Assembly (NCBI RefSeq): GCF_030625865.1
Contig: NZ_DAOUQB010000002.1
Location: forward strand, 49,622-113,621
Direction of reading: 5' to 3'
From: Anaerotignum sp.
Lineage (GTDB): Bacteria; Bacillota; Clostridia; Lachnospirales; Anaerotignaceae
Length of the DNA stretch: 64,000 nt
A program made the translations under genes and the position numbers. Position 1 is the stretch's first letter; each line of letters begins with the position of its first letter. Shown here one piece after another: positions 1-9,005 of the stretch. The notes beneath the pieces were generated by a model. That model did no database searches. It saw nothing but the letters and a program-made list of their open reading frames with translations, and had not been told where the DNA came from.

Positions 1-321
1 TTTGCCGGCAGCATTGCTTTTATGGGGATGCATGTGAAGGTGACCCAGGAGAACTTCGAACTGAGAAAAGAAAAAGGGCAGTTGTCGGATTTGCAAGCCA
101 GCAACGCTATTTTGGAAGCAGAATTAACAGAACAGATTGATTTGGATTATATTAAAGCGCAAGCCACAACCCGTTTGGGAATGGCGGAACCCCAGCCTTA
201 TCAGATTGTCTACATAGATGTACCTAAGCAAAGCTATACAATTCAATACGCAGCGGACACAACAGACGAAAAAAAAGATTCCGGATTTTTAAATATTACA
301 AATCGGTTGAAAAAGGATTGA
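1..321 (+). CDS. ftsL: FtsL/DivIC-type septum protein, 5'-truncated by the window edge
   Basis: The reading frame is open from base 1 with no stop upstream, so the ATG at 22 is probably internal. The visible part starts with the end of a hydrophobic segment. A charged helical stretch rich in Lys, Glu and Leu follows, typical of a short coiled coil, and then the motif ARLGM-like 'TTRLGMAEP' seen in FtsL/DivIC family proteins. These are small bitopic proteins that bridge divisome components and activate septal peptidoglycan synthesis. The gene lies 6 bp upstream of a class B penicillin-binding protein, exactly the ftsL-pbpB arrangement of Firmicutes division clusters. The family call rests on this position and the shape of the protein more than on sequence detail. 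Confidence 0.8.
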   Translation, partial: FAGSIAFMGMHVKVTQENFELRKEKGQLSDLQASNAILEAELTEQIDLDYIKAQATTRLGMAEPQPYQIVYIDVPKQSYTIQYAADTTDEKKDSGFLNITNRLKKD

Positions 322-327
322 TGCATA

Positions 328-2556
328 ATGAAAAAAACCACAATGGGAATAAAAGCAAAAAATAAATTTGTTTTTATTCTTTTTGTATTTATCGTAACTT
401 TTGTTATTATTTTGAGCAGAGTTGTTTATTTGAAGGTTGTTCATGGAGAGGAATATGAGGCGGCTGCAAAAAATCAGCAAATTAACCGCTATGATGCGGT
501 GATTGCACCAAACAGAGGTAGTATTTTGGATCGTAACGAGCAGGTATTGGCTGTTTCCACTGCAGTTTATAATGTGGTTCTGGATTCTTTGGTTTTGGCC
601 GAAAACAAAACGGAAGAACAGGAAAAAACGTTAACAACCTTATGCCAGTATTTTCCCGAATTAGATTATACAACCCTAAAGGATTATATAACAGAGAACC
701 CTACAACGGGAGAAATCAATTTACCTAACAACTGGAAATACTTGGTGAAGGGCATTGACCGCTCTTTGAAAGAGGAATTGGAGGCCTTGAATCTAAAGGG
801 TGTTTATTATGAACAAACCAGCAAGCGTTCTTATCCTCTGAAGAATTTAGCCTGCCACCTGTTAGGCTTTACTCGAGGGGGGTCCCAATGGGGGGTAGAA
901 GGGCAGTATAATGATTATATGGTGGGTACACCTGGGCGCTCTTTTATACTCTATGATGGTGCCAACGACATTACTTATCAAGATTATCCGGCGCAAGACG
1001 GTGATACAGTGGTAACCACCATTGATTATACCATTCAACAGTATGCGGAAGATGTTGTAGATGAAACGATGAATGAATGGCCTGCTGAAAATATTGCTGC
1101 ACTGGTAATGGATCCAAACACAGGGGAGATTTTAGCTTTGGCGGAATCAAATAGCTTTGATTTAAATGATCCGGGTATTCCTCCCCAAGTGGAAACCGAT
1201 CCTGCATTTAAGACAGAATGGGAAGCAAAAAGCAGCAAAGAACAAATGGAATATCTGAATAATATGTGGAAATGTTTCAGCATTAGCAGCACCTATGAAC
1301 CGGGATCAATTTATAAGCCTTTGGTTGCTGCTGCGGCGTTGGAAGAAGGGGTTATTACACCGGAAACAACTTTTTATTGTGGTGGCTCTATAGATGTAAG
1401 TGGCACTACCATTCATTGTCATTTGCATAGCGGACATGGAACGGTCAATGTGGAAGACATTTTAGCCCAGTCTTGTAATGTGGGAATTATTCAGATTGCG
1501 CAAAAACTTGGGGCAGAAAAACTCTTTCGTTATCAAATGGAATTTGGCTTTGGTCAAAAAACCGGTATTGATTTGCCTGGTGAAGCGGATTCGGCACATC
1601 TATTGCACTCTTTATCTGGTATTGGGCCTGTAGAATTGGCTACCATTTCTTTTGGACAAACTTTTAACTGCACTACAATTCAGGTTTTAACTGCTTTTTC
1701 TGCGCTGATTAACGGCGGGAATATGATGAAGCCTTATGTTGTTTCTCAGGTGATTGATCCAAAAGGAGATATTGTATATGAGAATAAGCCGGAAGTGGTT
1801 CGTCAGGTTATTTCGAAAAAAACTTCTGATTATTTACGGATTGCTTTAAAGGCAACAGTAGAGAGAGGAACAGGTAAAAAAGTTCAAATTCCTGGGTACT
1901 CCATTGGGTGCAAAACGGGCACAGCCGAGCAGGGTGACAGAGAAAGGGATGACCTTTGGGCATTGACACATATGGCATACTTCCCTGCGGAAAATCCTCA
2001 ATATATCATATTAACAGTTATCTATTTGCCGGAAGATTATGCCGATGGGGTACAAAGCACTGCACCTATGACAAAGTCTTTGATGGAGAAAATTATTAAA
2101 TATAAGAATTTGGAGCCAACGGAGGGGGCAGAGGCAGCTTCGGCTTTGACAACGAAAGAAACTGTTGTACTTCCTGATTATGTTGGCAGTTCAACCTATG
2201 ATGTAGTAACAGATTTAGATGCAAAGGAATTGACTTATAAAGTTGTAGGTACAGGAAACACCATTTCCAATCAGGTTCCCAAAAGTGGTGCCACGGTTGA
2301 AAAGGGCAGTGAGATAATTTTGTATGTTGAAAAAGCATCCGGGGACGAAGGAACGGTTTCAGTGCCAAACGTGATGGGCAAAACTTACAATGATGCAACT
2401 TCTATATTGACGAATGCAGGGTTTGAGGTGGTATTTGAAGGAGATACCGATGGTATTGTATCTTCTCAAAATCCCCAATATGGGGTATCTGTTGAAAAAG
2501 GTGAAGAAGTTAAAATAAAGCTGGAAGCCAAAACAGATGCAACACAGAACGGCTAA
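328..2556 (+). CDS. pbpB: Class B penicillin-binding protein (PBP2B/FtsI type) with two PASTA domains
   Basis: A 742-residue septal transpeptidase that cross-links peptidoglycan during division. It has an N-terminal membrane anchor (about residues 12-33), a PBP dimerisation domain with the 'RGSILDRN' motif near residue 63, and a transpeptidase domain. The catalytic boxes are all present: SIYK at 327-330, SCN at 382-384 and KTGT at 529-532. Two PASTA repeats close the protein (about 612-671 and 677-737). Two PASTA domains and about 720-740 residues match Bacillus PbpB, whereas the next gene matches SpoVD in size and has one PASTA domain. It is very probably co-transcribed with ftsL. The ATG is 6 bp after the ftsL stop. 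The two-PBP order ftsL-pbpB-spoVD is conserved in Firmicutes. Confidence 0.9.
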   Translation: MKKTTMGIKAKNKFVFILFVFIVTFVIILSRVVYLKVVHGEEYEAAAKNQQINRYDAVIAPNRGSILDRNEQVLAVSTAVYNVVLDSLVLAENKTEEQEKTLTTLCQYFPELDYTTLKDYITENPTTGEINLPNNWKYLVKGIDRSLKEELEALNLKGVYYEQTSKRSYPLKNLACHLLGFTRGGSQWGVEGQYNDYMVGTPGRSFILYDGANDITYQDYPAQDGDTVVTTIDYTIQQYAEDVVDETMNEWPAENIAALVMDPNTGEILALAESNSFDLNDPGIPPQVETDPAFKTEWEAKSSKEQMEYLNNMWKCFSISSTYEPGSIYKPLVAAAALEEGVITPETTFYCGGSIDVSGTTIHCHLHSGHGTVNVEDILAQSCNVGIIQIAQKLGAEKLFRYQMEFGFGQKTGIDLPGEADSAHLLHSLSGIGPVELATISFGQTFNCTTIQVLTAFSALINGGNMMKPYVVSQVIDPKGDIVYENKPEVVRQVISKKTSDYLRIALKATVERGTGKKVQIPGYSIGCKTGTAEQGDRERDDLWALTHMAYFPAENPQYIILTVIYLPEDYADGVQSTAPMTKSLMEKIIKYKNLEPTEGAEAASALTTKETVVLPDYVGSSTYDVVTDLDAKELTYKVVGTGNTISNQVPKSGATVEKGSEIILYVEKASGDEGTVSVPNVMGKTYNDATSILTNAGFEVVFEGDTDGIVSSQNPQYGVSVEKGEEVKIKLEAKTDATQNG

Positions 2557-2723
2557 AATATCTATATAATATATTTGAAGCATTAAGTCTTAAGAATTAA
2601 AGAGGCTTTCTTCAAAAATGCAATGGAGCGAATGATAAGGTGATAGATTATCAAATGAATCTAAAGCTTTCATAAGGAGGGGACTTGTATTTTCACGATG
2701 CATGCTTCCCACTTATACGCATA

Positions 2724-2773
2724 CACGCCCTGTTTTTTCCATATATTCTTTATAAATGGAAAAGGCAGGGGTG
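2724..2773 (+). promoter_or_regulatory. Terminator-like hairpin that contains the spoVD ribosome binding site
   Basis: Bases 2728-2742 pair with 2756-2770 over 15 consecutive positions (two of them G-U), with a 13-base loop. The helix can extend outward to 2724/2773 with one bulged base. Five T residues (2774-2778) and then the ATG at 2779 follow directly. The 3' arm contains the AGGGGTG that is the only plausible Shine-Dalgarno for that ATG. The element could therefore end transcription or hide the ribosome site. Its function is inferred; the pairing is visible. Confidence 0.6.
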
Positions 2774-2778
2774 TTTTT

Positions 2779-4722
2779 ATGCAACGACCGCCCATAGGGG
2801 TTAAGAAGAAGCTATTAGTTTTTCTGCTGGGGGCCATGTTTGGCTTTACCTTATTGCTTGGCAGAATTATTTATATTGAACTTTTTCGCTCGCAGCAATG
2901 GCAGGAACTGGCATATGAGCAGCAGACAAGAGATAGGCTGATTATGCCGAAAAGAGGCAGTATTTTGGATAGAAATGGTGTAGGAATTGCGTTGACGGAA
3001 ACAGTAAATGCTGTTAGTGTTATTCCTATACAAGCCAAGGACAAAGAAAAAACTGCATCTTATTTGGCAGAAAAACTGGATCTGGATTATGAAACGGTTT
3101 TAAAAAAGGTTCAGGAAAACGTTGCCTTGGTGAGAATCAAGACAAAGGTGGACAGTGAGTTGGCGGCGGAAATCCGAAAGGCAGAAGTTCCCGGTGTAAT
3201 GGTGGATGAGGATGTTAAGCGGGTGTATCCTTTTTCTGAAATGGCAGCTCAGGTCATTGGATTTGTGGGAAAGGACAACCAAGGTATTTTGGGTCTGGAA
3301 GCAAAATATGATGATACGTTAGAGGGAAAGCAAGGAAAAATTTTGACGCTTACTGATTCCAGAGGGAATGAGGTAGACAGCAAACAGGATAGAATTCCTC
3401 CGGAAGACGGAAAAAATTTGGTAACCACGATTGATGTTGTAATGCAGCAATATGCGGAACAAACCATTGCAAAGGCGGTAGAAACCAAGGGCGCTGATCA
3501 TGGGCTTATTATTGTGCTTAATCCGCAAAATGGTGAAATTTATGCTATGGCAAACTATCCGTTTTTTGATTTGAACGATCCTTTCACCATTAATGATGAT
3601 GACTTGGCAGCAGTTTGGAATACCTTTTCGGAAAAAGAAAGAAACGATTATTTGAATGCTATGTGGCGTAATACGGCCATAAATGATACCTACGAGCCCG
3701 GGAGCACCTTTAAAATTGTAACATCTGCGGCAGGGCTTGAGGAAGGTGTGGTTACACCGGAAAGCACATTTTACTGCAGAGGATATTACATAGCCGGCGA
3801 TAGGCGTATTAAATGCTGGCGTTATCCCCGATCTCACGGTGCAGAAACATTTGTGGAGGGTGTGCAAAACTCATGTAACCCTGTTTTCATGGAGGTCGCT
3901 GAGCGTTTAGGGGCTGAAAGGTTTCTTAATTATATGAAAAAGTTTGGTTTTGACCAAAAAACAGGAATTGATCTTGCTGGGGAAGCAGTGGGGATTATCC
4001 ATAAACTTGAGAATATTGGGCCTGTGGAATTAGCAACTATGAGTTTTGGTCAGTCTTTTCAAATTACACCGTTACAGCTTTTAAGAGCTGCTTCCTGCAT
4101 TGTAAATGGAGGGTACTTAGTTACACCCCATTTTGCAAAAGGGATTGCCGATGAAGAAGGTAATTTAATTGAAGAGTATCAGTATGATAAAGGGGAACAG
4201 GTTATTTCAAAGGAAACCTCTGAAACCATGAAAATGATTCTGGAGAGTGTTGTTGCAGAGGGTACGGGTAGCAAAGCTTATATCCCCGGGTACCGTATTG
4301 GCGGTAAAACGGCCACCTCAGAAAAATTACCTCGAAAGAGCGGCAAATATATTGCTTCCTTTATGTCCTTTGCACCTGCGGAAAATCCTCAGGTCATGGC
4401 TCTTGTTTTGATTGATGAGCCCCAGGGGGTTTATTATGGTGGTACGGTTGCAGGGCCTGTTATGCAGGAGCTATTGAAAAATATTTTGCCTTATTTGGGA
4501 GTTGAGCCTGAATACAACGAAAAAGAGGCTGAAGAAGCTGCAAAAGAACAGGCTGTCATGCCTGATGTAATTGGTATGACGTTACAGGAGGCAAAAAACA
4601 CGATTCAAAAAGAAGGTCTTACTATGAGTGTTCGTGGAGAAGGGGAAACCGTTCAAAGGCAGTTGCCACCCAGTGGAGAGACAATAAACAAAGGGACGGA
4701 GGTCATTGTTTATTTGGAATAG
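2779..4722 (+). CDS. spoVD: Class B penicillin-binding protein, SpoVD-like, one PASTA domain
   Basis: A 647-residue peptidoglycan transpeptidase. In Bacillus, SpoVD (similar length, one PASTA domain, same position between pbpB and murE) makes spore cortex with SpoVE. The protein shows a membrane anchor at about residues 13-33, the 'RGSILDRN' motif, STFK at 309-312, SCN at 365-367, and a C-terminal PASTA domain (about 590-647). The third catalytic box reads KTATS at 510-514, with Ala in place of the usual Gly of KTG. The start at 2779 is chosen because AGGGGTG lies 5 bases upstream. The longer frame from 2698 would add a leader that resembles no PBP N-terminus, and its strong AGGAGG lies 17 bases away. 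Sporulation use is inferred from synteny. Confidence 0.85.
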   Translation: MQRPPIGVKKKLLVFLLGAMFGFTLLLGRIIYIELFRSQQWQELAYEQQTRDRLIMPKRGSILDRNGVGIALTETVNAVSVIPIQAKDKEKTASYLAEKLDLDYETVLKKVQENVALVRIKTKVDSELAAEIRKAEVPGVMVDEDVKRVYPFSEMAAQVIGFVGKDNQGILGLEAKYDDTLEGKQGKILTLTDSRGNEVDSKQDRIPPEDGKNLVTTIDVVMQQYAEQTIAKAVETKGADHGLIIVLNPQNGEIYAMANYPFFDLNDPFTINDDDLAAVWNTFSEKERNDYLNAMWRNTAINDTYEPGSTFKIVTSAAGLEEGVVTPESTFYCRGYYIAGDRRIKCWRYPRSHGAETFVEGVQNSCNPVFMEVAERLGAERFLNYMKKFGFDQKTGIDLAGEAVGIIHKLENIGPVELATMSFGQSFQITPLQLLRAASCIVNGGYLVTPHFAKGIADEEGNLIEEYQYDKGEQVISKETSETMKMILESVVAEGTGSKAYIPGYRIGGKTATSEKLPRKSGKYIASFMSFAPAENPQVMALVLIDEPQGVYYGGTVAGPVMQELLKNILPYLGVEPEYNEKEAEEAAKEQAVMPDVIGMTLQEAKNTIQKEGLTMSVRGEGETVQRQLPPSGETINKGTEVIVYLE

Positions 4723-4774
4723 ATTAACAAAAAAAGAAGTGTTTGTTATATTGACGATTTACAGATAAAAAAAT

Positions 4775-4803
4775 TTGGTAGTAAAGCGTAAATGTGGTAT
4801 ACT
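4775..4803 (+). promoter_or_regulatory. Sigma-A-type promoter for the murE operon
   Basis: TTGGTA (4775-4780), a 17-base spacer and TATACT (4798-4803). It gives a long leader before murE. Confidence 0.6.
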
Positions 4804-4832
4804 TTTTCCAGAATATTTTTGGTAACTTCTAT

Positions 4833-4906
4833 AGCATTCTTCCTTGCGGATTTATTGCATTTTATGTATTCGATAAAATACATGTTTTCCCGCAAGGAAG
4901 GCTGCT
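4833..4906 (+). repeat. Large inverted repeat in the murE leader
   Basis: Arms 4833-4849 and 4890-4906 match over 17 positions with one mismatch and one G-U pair; the core is TTCCTTGCGG/CCGCAAGGAA. An inner ATGTATT/AATACAT pairing extends the structure. There is no T-run after it, so it does not look like a terminator. The rest of the 358-base gap between spoVD and murE holds the promoter and no supported gene. A 63-codon frame at 4794-4985 runs through the repeat and has no ribosome site. Confidence 0.5.
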
Positions 4907-5080
4907 TGTCAGAGGTTATTTACATCTAATACCAAAGAGAGGTATGCATGAATACAAAAAGGGTTGTAATCACTGTTTATTATGAGTAAAATGATTGAGT
5001 GATTTTTACCGTTTGTTGGATGTTTTCAGAAATAAAAGCTGAAAACTTCGATTTGTAGTTAACAAAAGGAGGAAACAGCC

Positions 5081-6535
5081 ATGGAATTGAAAAAGCTGTT
5101 AAAAGGGGTCACCTACGAGATGTTGCAAGGAAATCCCGCCATGGAAGTGAAAAAGATTGAGTATGACTCCCGAAAGATAATAGAGGGAGATGTTTTTGTG
5201 TGTATTACAGGATTTCAAAGGGACGGGCACAAATTTGCGGCGCAGGCGGTAGAAAGTGGTGCTATTGCTTTGATTTGTGAGTATATGCCCGAGGAAATCA
5301 ATGAGAATGTTACGGTTATACAAGTGGAAAATACCCGTGAGGTTTTGCCTCTTTTGGCGGTGAATTTTTTTGATGCGCCGTCTTCAAAAATGCATGTTGT
5401 AGGTGTTACCGGAACAAATGGAAAAACGACAACCACATATTTGATTAAATCCGTATTAGATCATTTTGGGAAAAAAGTTGGCGTAGTAGGAACCATAGAA
5501 AACCGCATTGGTGATAAAGTGATTCATACGGAGCGAACCACTCCGGAATCCAAAGAATTGCAGGAACTGTTGCATACCATGGTAAATGAGGAGGTTACTC
5601 ATGTGGTAATGGAGGTCTCTTCCCATTCTTTGGATTTACACAGGGTCGATGGGATTCAGTATGAGATTGGGATTTTTACAAATCTTACCCAAGATCACTT
5701 GGATTATCATAAGACAATGGAAAAATACAAGGAAGCGAAGTCCAAACTATTTGAACGGACAAAAAAAAGCGTAATCAATTTAGATGATCCAGCCGGTGCT
5801 TTTATGAAGGAGAAGGCAAGGGGGCAAGTGTTAACTTTTGCTGTTGAAGCACAAGCTGATTTGAGGGCGAAGGATATTGTAATTTCGGCTCAAGGTACAG
5901 ATTTTTCTTTGACTTGGAATAGGAAGGAATATGATGTGCATTTAAGTACACCTGGAAGGTTTAGTGTTTACAACGCCTTGGGGGCTATTGGTGCCTGTTT
6001 GTTATTAGAAATTCCTATGGAAGATATTGTGAGCGGCTTGGAAGAAAACCGCGGCGTGGCAGGACGCTTTCAGACTGTTCGCAGCAAAAAAGGGTATCAA
6101 GCCGTTGTGGATTATGCCCATACACCCGATGGCTTAGACAATATTTTAAAAACTGCAGGGGAATTTGCCAAGGGACGCATTATTACAATTTTTGGCTGTG
6201 GCGGCGACAGAGATAAAACGAAACGACCTATTATGGGAGAAATTGCAGGCAATGGTTCAGACTATTGTATCATTACTTCCGATAACCCCAGAACGGAAGA
6301 ACCTTTGACCATTTTAAATGAAGTAGAGATAGGAATGAAAAAAACCCAATGTCCATATGTAAAAATTGCTGACAGAAGAGAAGCAATTATAGAAGGGGCG
6401 AAGATGGCAAAGGCAGGCGATGTGATTATCATTGCAGGAAAGGGACATGAAAATTATCAGATTTTTAAAGATGGTACCATTCACTTTGACGATATGGAAG
6501 AAATACGAAAGGCTTTTGGTGAGGATTGCATATGA
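5081..6535 (+). CDS. murE: UDP-MurNAc-L-alanyl-D-glutamate--2,6-diaminopimelate ligase
   Basis: A cytoplasmic ATP-dependent Mur ligase that adds the third amino acid to the peptidoglycan stem peptide. The ATP loop GTNGKTTT lies at about residues 111-118 of 484. The amino-acid-selecting motif DNPR is at 401-404; in this family DNPR marks meso-diaminopimelate use, and lysine-type enzymes differ there. An 'H-D-G-H'-like stretch 'GFQRDGHKFA' typical of the N-terminal domain is also present. GGAGG sits 8 bases before the ATG. The stop overlaps the murF start (ATGA), so the two are translationally coupled. The operon continues into murF, mraY and murD. Confidence 0.95.
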   Translation: MELKKLLKGVTYEMLQGNPAMEVKKIEYDSRKIIEGDVFVCITGFQRDGHKFAAQAVESGAIALICEYMPEEINENVTVIQVENTREVLPLLAVNFFDAPSSKMHVVGVTGTNGKTTTTYLIKSVLDHFGKKVGVVGTIENRIGDKVIHTERTTPESKELQELLHTMVNEEVTHVVMEVSSHSLDLHRVDGIQYEIGIFTNLTQDHLDYHKTMEKYKEAKSKLFERTKKSVINLDDPAGAFMKEKARGQVLTFAVEAQADLRAKDIVISAQGTDFSLTWNRKEYDVHLSTPGRFSVYNALGAIGACLLLEIPMEDIVSGLEENRGVAGRFQTVRSKKGYQAVVDYAHTPDGLDNILKTAGEFAKGRIITIFGCGGDRDKTKRPIMGEIAGNGSDYCIITSDNPRTEEPLTILNEVEIGMKKTQCPYVKIADRREAIIEGAKMAKAGDVIIIAGKGHENYQIFKDGTIHFDDMEEIRKAFGEDCI

Positions 6536-7917
6536 AAAAAATGACCATTCGAGAAATAATTCAAGCTACAGATGCAAAAGTAATTGCTGTTGATGAGCTG
6601 GATGAGATTTTGGAAAAGAATATTTCTCATATTACTCAGGATTCCAGAGAGGTTAACAAGGACAGTTTGTTTTTTGCAATACAGGGAGAGCGTTTAGATG
6701 GACATCAGTTTGTGGCGGAGTGCTTTGAAAAGGGTGTTGCTGCTTGTTTATCCTCAAAGGTGATTGCACCGAAAAAGGGTAGTGTCTTGCTTTTGGTTCC
6801 TGATGTGAAAAAGGCTTTGTTAAAATTGGCGGCACATTATAGGAATAAATTCAAGATACCTTTTATTGGAATAACCGGCAGCGTTGGTAAAACAACAACA
6901 AAGGATATGGTTGCATCGGTTTTAGCCCAAAAGTATGATGTTCTTTGGACCCAAGGCAATTATAACAATGACATTGGTGTTCCGTTAACACTATTTCGAT
7001 TGGAAGACCATCATCAAATTGCAGTAATTGAAATGGGAATGAATCATTTTGGAGAAATTCACGCTTTGGCAGAGGTGGTTCGCCCCCAATTGGGGTTGAT
7101 TTCCAATGTAGGGGTTGCTCATATTGAATATTTAGGCAGCAGAGAAGGAATTTTGAAGGCAAAATGCGAAATGTTTGATTTTATGCCCCAAGATGGTGTG
7201 GCAATTTTAAATGCTGATAATGACATGCTCGTTACTTTAGACGAGAAACTTCATCAAAAGCTGCGCTGGTTTGGTGTGGAAAATAAAAAAGATGTTTATG
7301 CTGAAAATCTTGAATTATTGGGTATGGAAAAAACAAAATGCTGTGTGCATACACCTGCAGGCTCCTTTGATGTTCTCGTGCCTATGCCAGGGGAGCATAT
7401 GGTTTTGAATGCGCTTTCTGCTGTGGCAGTGGGGCTTGAAATGGGGCTTACCCTTGAAGAAATGAAGGCGGGAATTGAAAACTTTGTACCAACGAAAAAT
7501 AGAATGAACATTATGAAGCTTGACAACGGAACAACAGTTTTAAACGATGTTTATAACGCAAATCCTGTATCTATGAAAGCGTCATTGGATATTCTTGCAA
7601 ATGCTGATGGGCGTAAGGTGGCCATTTTAGGGTTTATGGGTGAGCTTGGGGAATATGCCACCGAAATGCATGAAGAGGTTGGCGTATATGCCGCTGAAAA
7701 AGGGGTTGAACTTCTTTTTTGCATCGGCAAATTTAGTGAGTACATGGAGCAGGGGGCAAAAAACAAGGGAATAAAAGAAATTCATCGTTATGACAGTCAG
7801 GAAGATTTCTGGAATCATGGACTGGAATTGCTGAATAAGGGAGATAGCATTTTGGTGAAGGCATCCAGAAGTATGGCGTTGGAAAAAACCGTAGAGAAAA
7901 TACAGGGAGTGAACTAA
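6532..7917 (+). CDS. murF: UDP-MurNAc-tripeptide--D-alanyl-D-alanine ligase
   Basis: A 461-residue Mur ligase that joins D-Ala-D-Ala to the UDP-MurNAc tripeptide, completing the soluble pentapeptide precursor. The phosphate loop GITGSVGKTT starts at residue 113, and 'NDVYNANP' further on is the usual MurF signature. The ATG at 6532 shares bases with the murE stop (ATGA), and GGTGAGG is 7 bases upstream. A TTG two codons earlier is possible but has poorer spacing. In Bacillus this cluster lacks murF, whereas having it between murE and mraY is common in Clostridia and many other bacteria. Confidence 0.95.
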   Translation: MKKMTIREIIQATDAKVIAVDELDEILEKNISHITQDSREVNKDSLFFAIQGERLDGHQFVAECFEKGVAACLSSKVIAPKKGSVLLLVPDVKKALLKLAAHYRNKFKIPFIGITGSVGKTTTKDMVASVLAQKYDVLWTQGNYNNDIGVPLTLFRLEDHHQIAVIEMGMNHFGEIHALAEVVRPQLGLISNVGVAHIEYLGSREGILKAKCEMFDFMPQDGVAILNADNDMLVTLDEKLHQKLRWFGVENKKDVYAENLELLGMEKTKCCVHTPAGSFDVLVPMPGEHMVLNALSAVAVGLEMGLTLEEMKAGIENFVPTKNRMNIMKLDNGTTVLNDVYNANPVSMKASLDILANADGRKVAILGFMGELGEYATEMHEEVGVYAAEKGVELLFCIGKFSEYMEQGAKNKGIKEIHRYDSQEDFWNHGLELLNKGDSILVKASRSMALEKTVEKIQGVN

Positions 7918-7918
7918 A

Positions 7919-8905
7919 GTGGGATCTTTGGAACAGGCAGTATATGCGATCATTATTTCTTTTGTGGTGGGGGTTATCCTTTGTCCCGTTATGATTCCAA
8001 TGCTGCATAGATTAAAATTTGGACAAAACGTAAGGGATGATGGCCCTCAAAGCCATTTACAAAAACAAGGCACACCCACCATGGGAGGGATTGCATTTTT
8101 AATCGCTTTTGCAGTGGCTGCCGCCTTTTTCATGAAAGGAAATAAAGATGGCACGGTAATTCTTTTGGTAACGGTTTGCTACGGAATTATCGGATTTTTG
8201 GATGATTATATCAAGGTTGTGAAAAAGCGTTCCTTGGGGCTTCGGGCAATGCAGAAGATCCTGCTTCAGCTGATTGTGACAGGTGCTTTTTGCTGGTATA
8301 TCTTTCAAAGTGGCATTGGTACAGCAGTTTATATTCCTTTTGGGAACGGTGTAACCATAGACTTGGGAATCCTTTTTATTCCATTTTTATTTATTGCTGT
8401 TTTGGGAACGGTAAACGGAGTCAATTTGACCGATGGTTTGGATGGCTTGGCAGGTGGCGTAACACTGATTGTAGCAGCTTTTTTTGCTGTGGTTGCTTGG
8501 GCATCCGGCAGTACCGTTGCACCTGTTTGCGGCGCGATTGTTGGTGGCTTACTTGCCTTTTTGATTTTTAATTCATATCCGGCAAAAGTTTTTATGGGTG
8601 ATACCGGTTCTCTTGCTTTGGGTGGATTTATTGCATCTACGGCTTTCATTTTAAAAATGCCCATTTTTATTCTGATTGTAGGGTTTATTTATCTTTTAGA
8701 ATCAATCAGTACAATGTTGCAGGTGGGCTTTTTTAAACTGACAAAGCGCAAATATGGTGCAGGTAAGAGACTATTTAAAATGGCACCGTTTCATCATCAT
8801 CTGGAGCAGAGTGGATGGAGAGAAACGAAGGTTGTTACATTGTTTTATGTTGCAACAGCCATGCTATGTTTGATAGGATTTTTAGGCTGCAAGAATATTT
8901 TTTAA
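7919..8905 (+). CDS. mraY: Phospho-MurNAc-pentapeptide transferase
   Basis: An integral membrane enzyme of about 10 transmembrane segments (328 residues). It transfers phospho-MurNAc-pentapeptide to undecaprenyl phosphate to make lipid I. Visible family signatures are 'FLDDYIKV', 'NLTDGLDGLAGG' and the cytoplasmic 'FHHHLE' loop near the C-terminus. The acidic pairs of the first two bind magnesium and phosphate. It starts with GTG one base after the murF stop, and AGGGAGTG provides the ribosome site inside the end of murF. Its length is normal for the family. Confidence 0.95.
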   Translation: MGSLEQAVYAIIISFVVGVILCPVMIPMLHRLKFGQNVRDDGPQSHLQKQGTPTMGGIAFLIAFAVAAAFFMKGNKDGTVILLVTVCYGIIGFLDDYIKVVKKRSLGLRAMQKILLQLIVTGAFCWYIFQSGIGTAVYIPFGNGVTIDLGILFIPFLFIAVLGTVNGVNLTDGLDGLAGGVTLIVAAFFAVVAWASGSTVAPVCGAIVGGLLAFLIFNSYPAKVFMGDTGSLALGGFIASTAFILKMPIFILIVGFIYLLESISTMLQVGFFKLTKRKYGAGKRLFKMAPFHHHLEQSGWRETKVVTLFYVATAMLCLIGFLGCKNIF

Positions 8906-9005
8906 GTTTTTTTGTTAGCGAAACAACCGTTATTGCATAATTTAATTATTTGTTATGGTTTTTCAGCTGTTTTTAGGCTGCAAAACTCACGGAAAGAAGG
9001 AATAT

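Noticed and set aside
2698..2778. Upstream extension of the SpoVD-like PBP to the ATG at 2698
   Set aside because: It would place a 27-residue odd leader before the membrane anchor, the AGGAGG is 17 bases away, and the sequence forms the hairpin described.
4794..4985. 63-codon frame between spoVD and murE
   Set aside because: No ribosome site, starts inside the -10 region of a promoter, and runs across a large inverted repeat.
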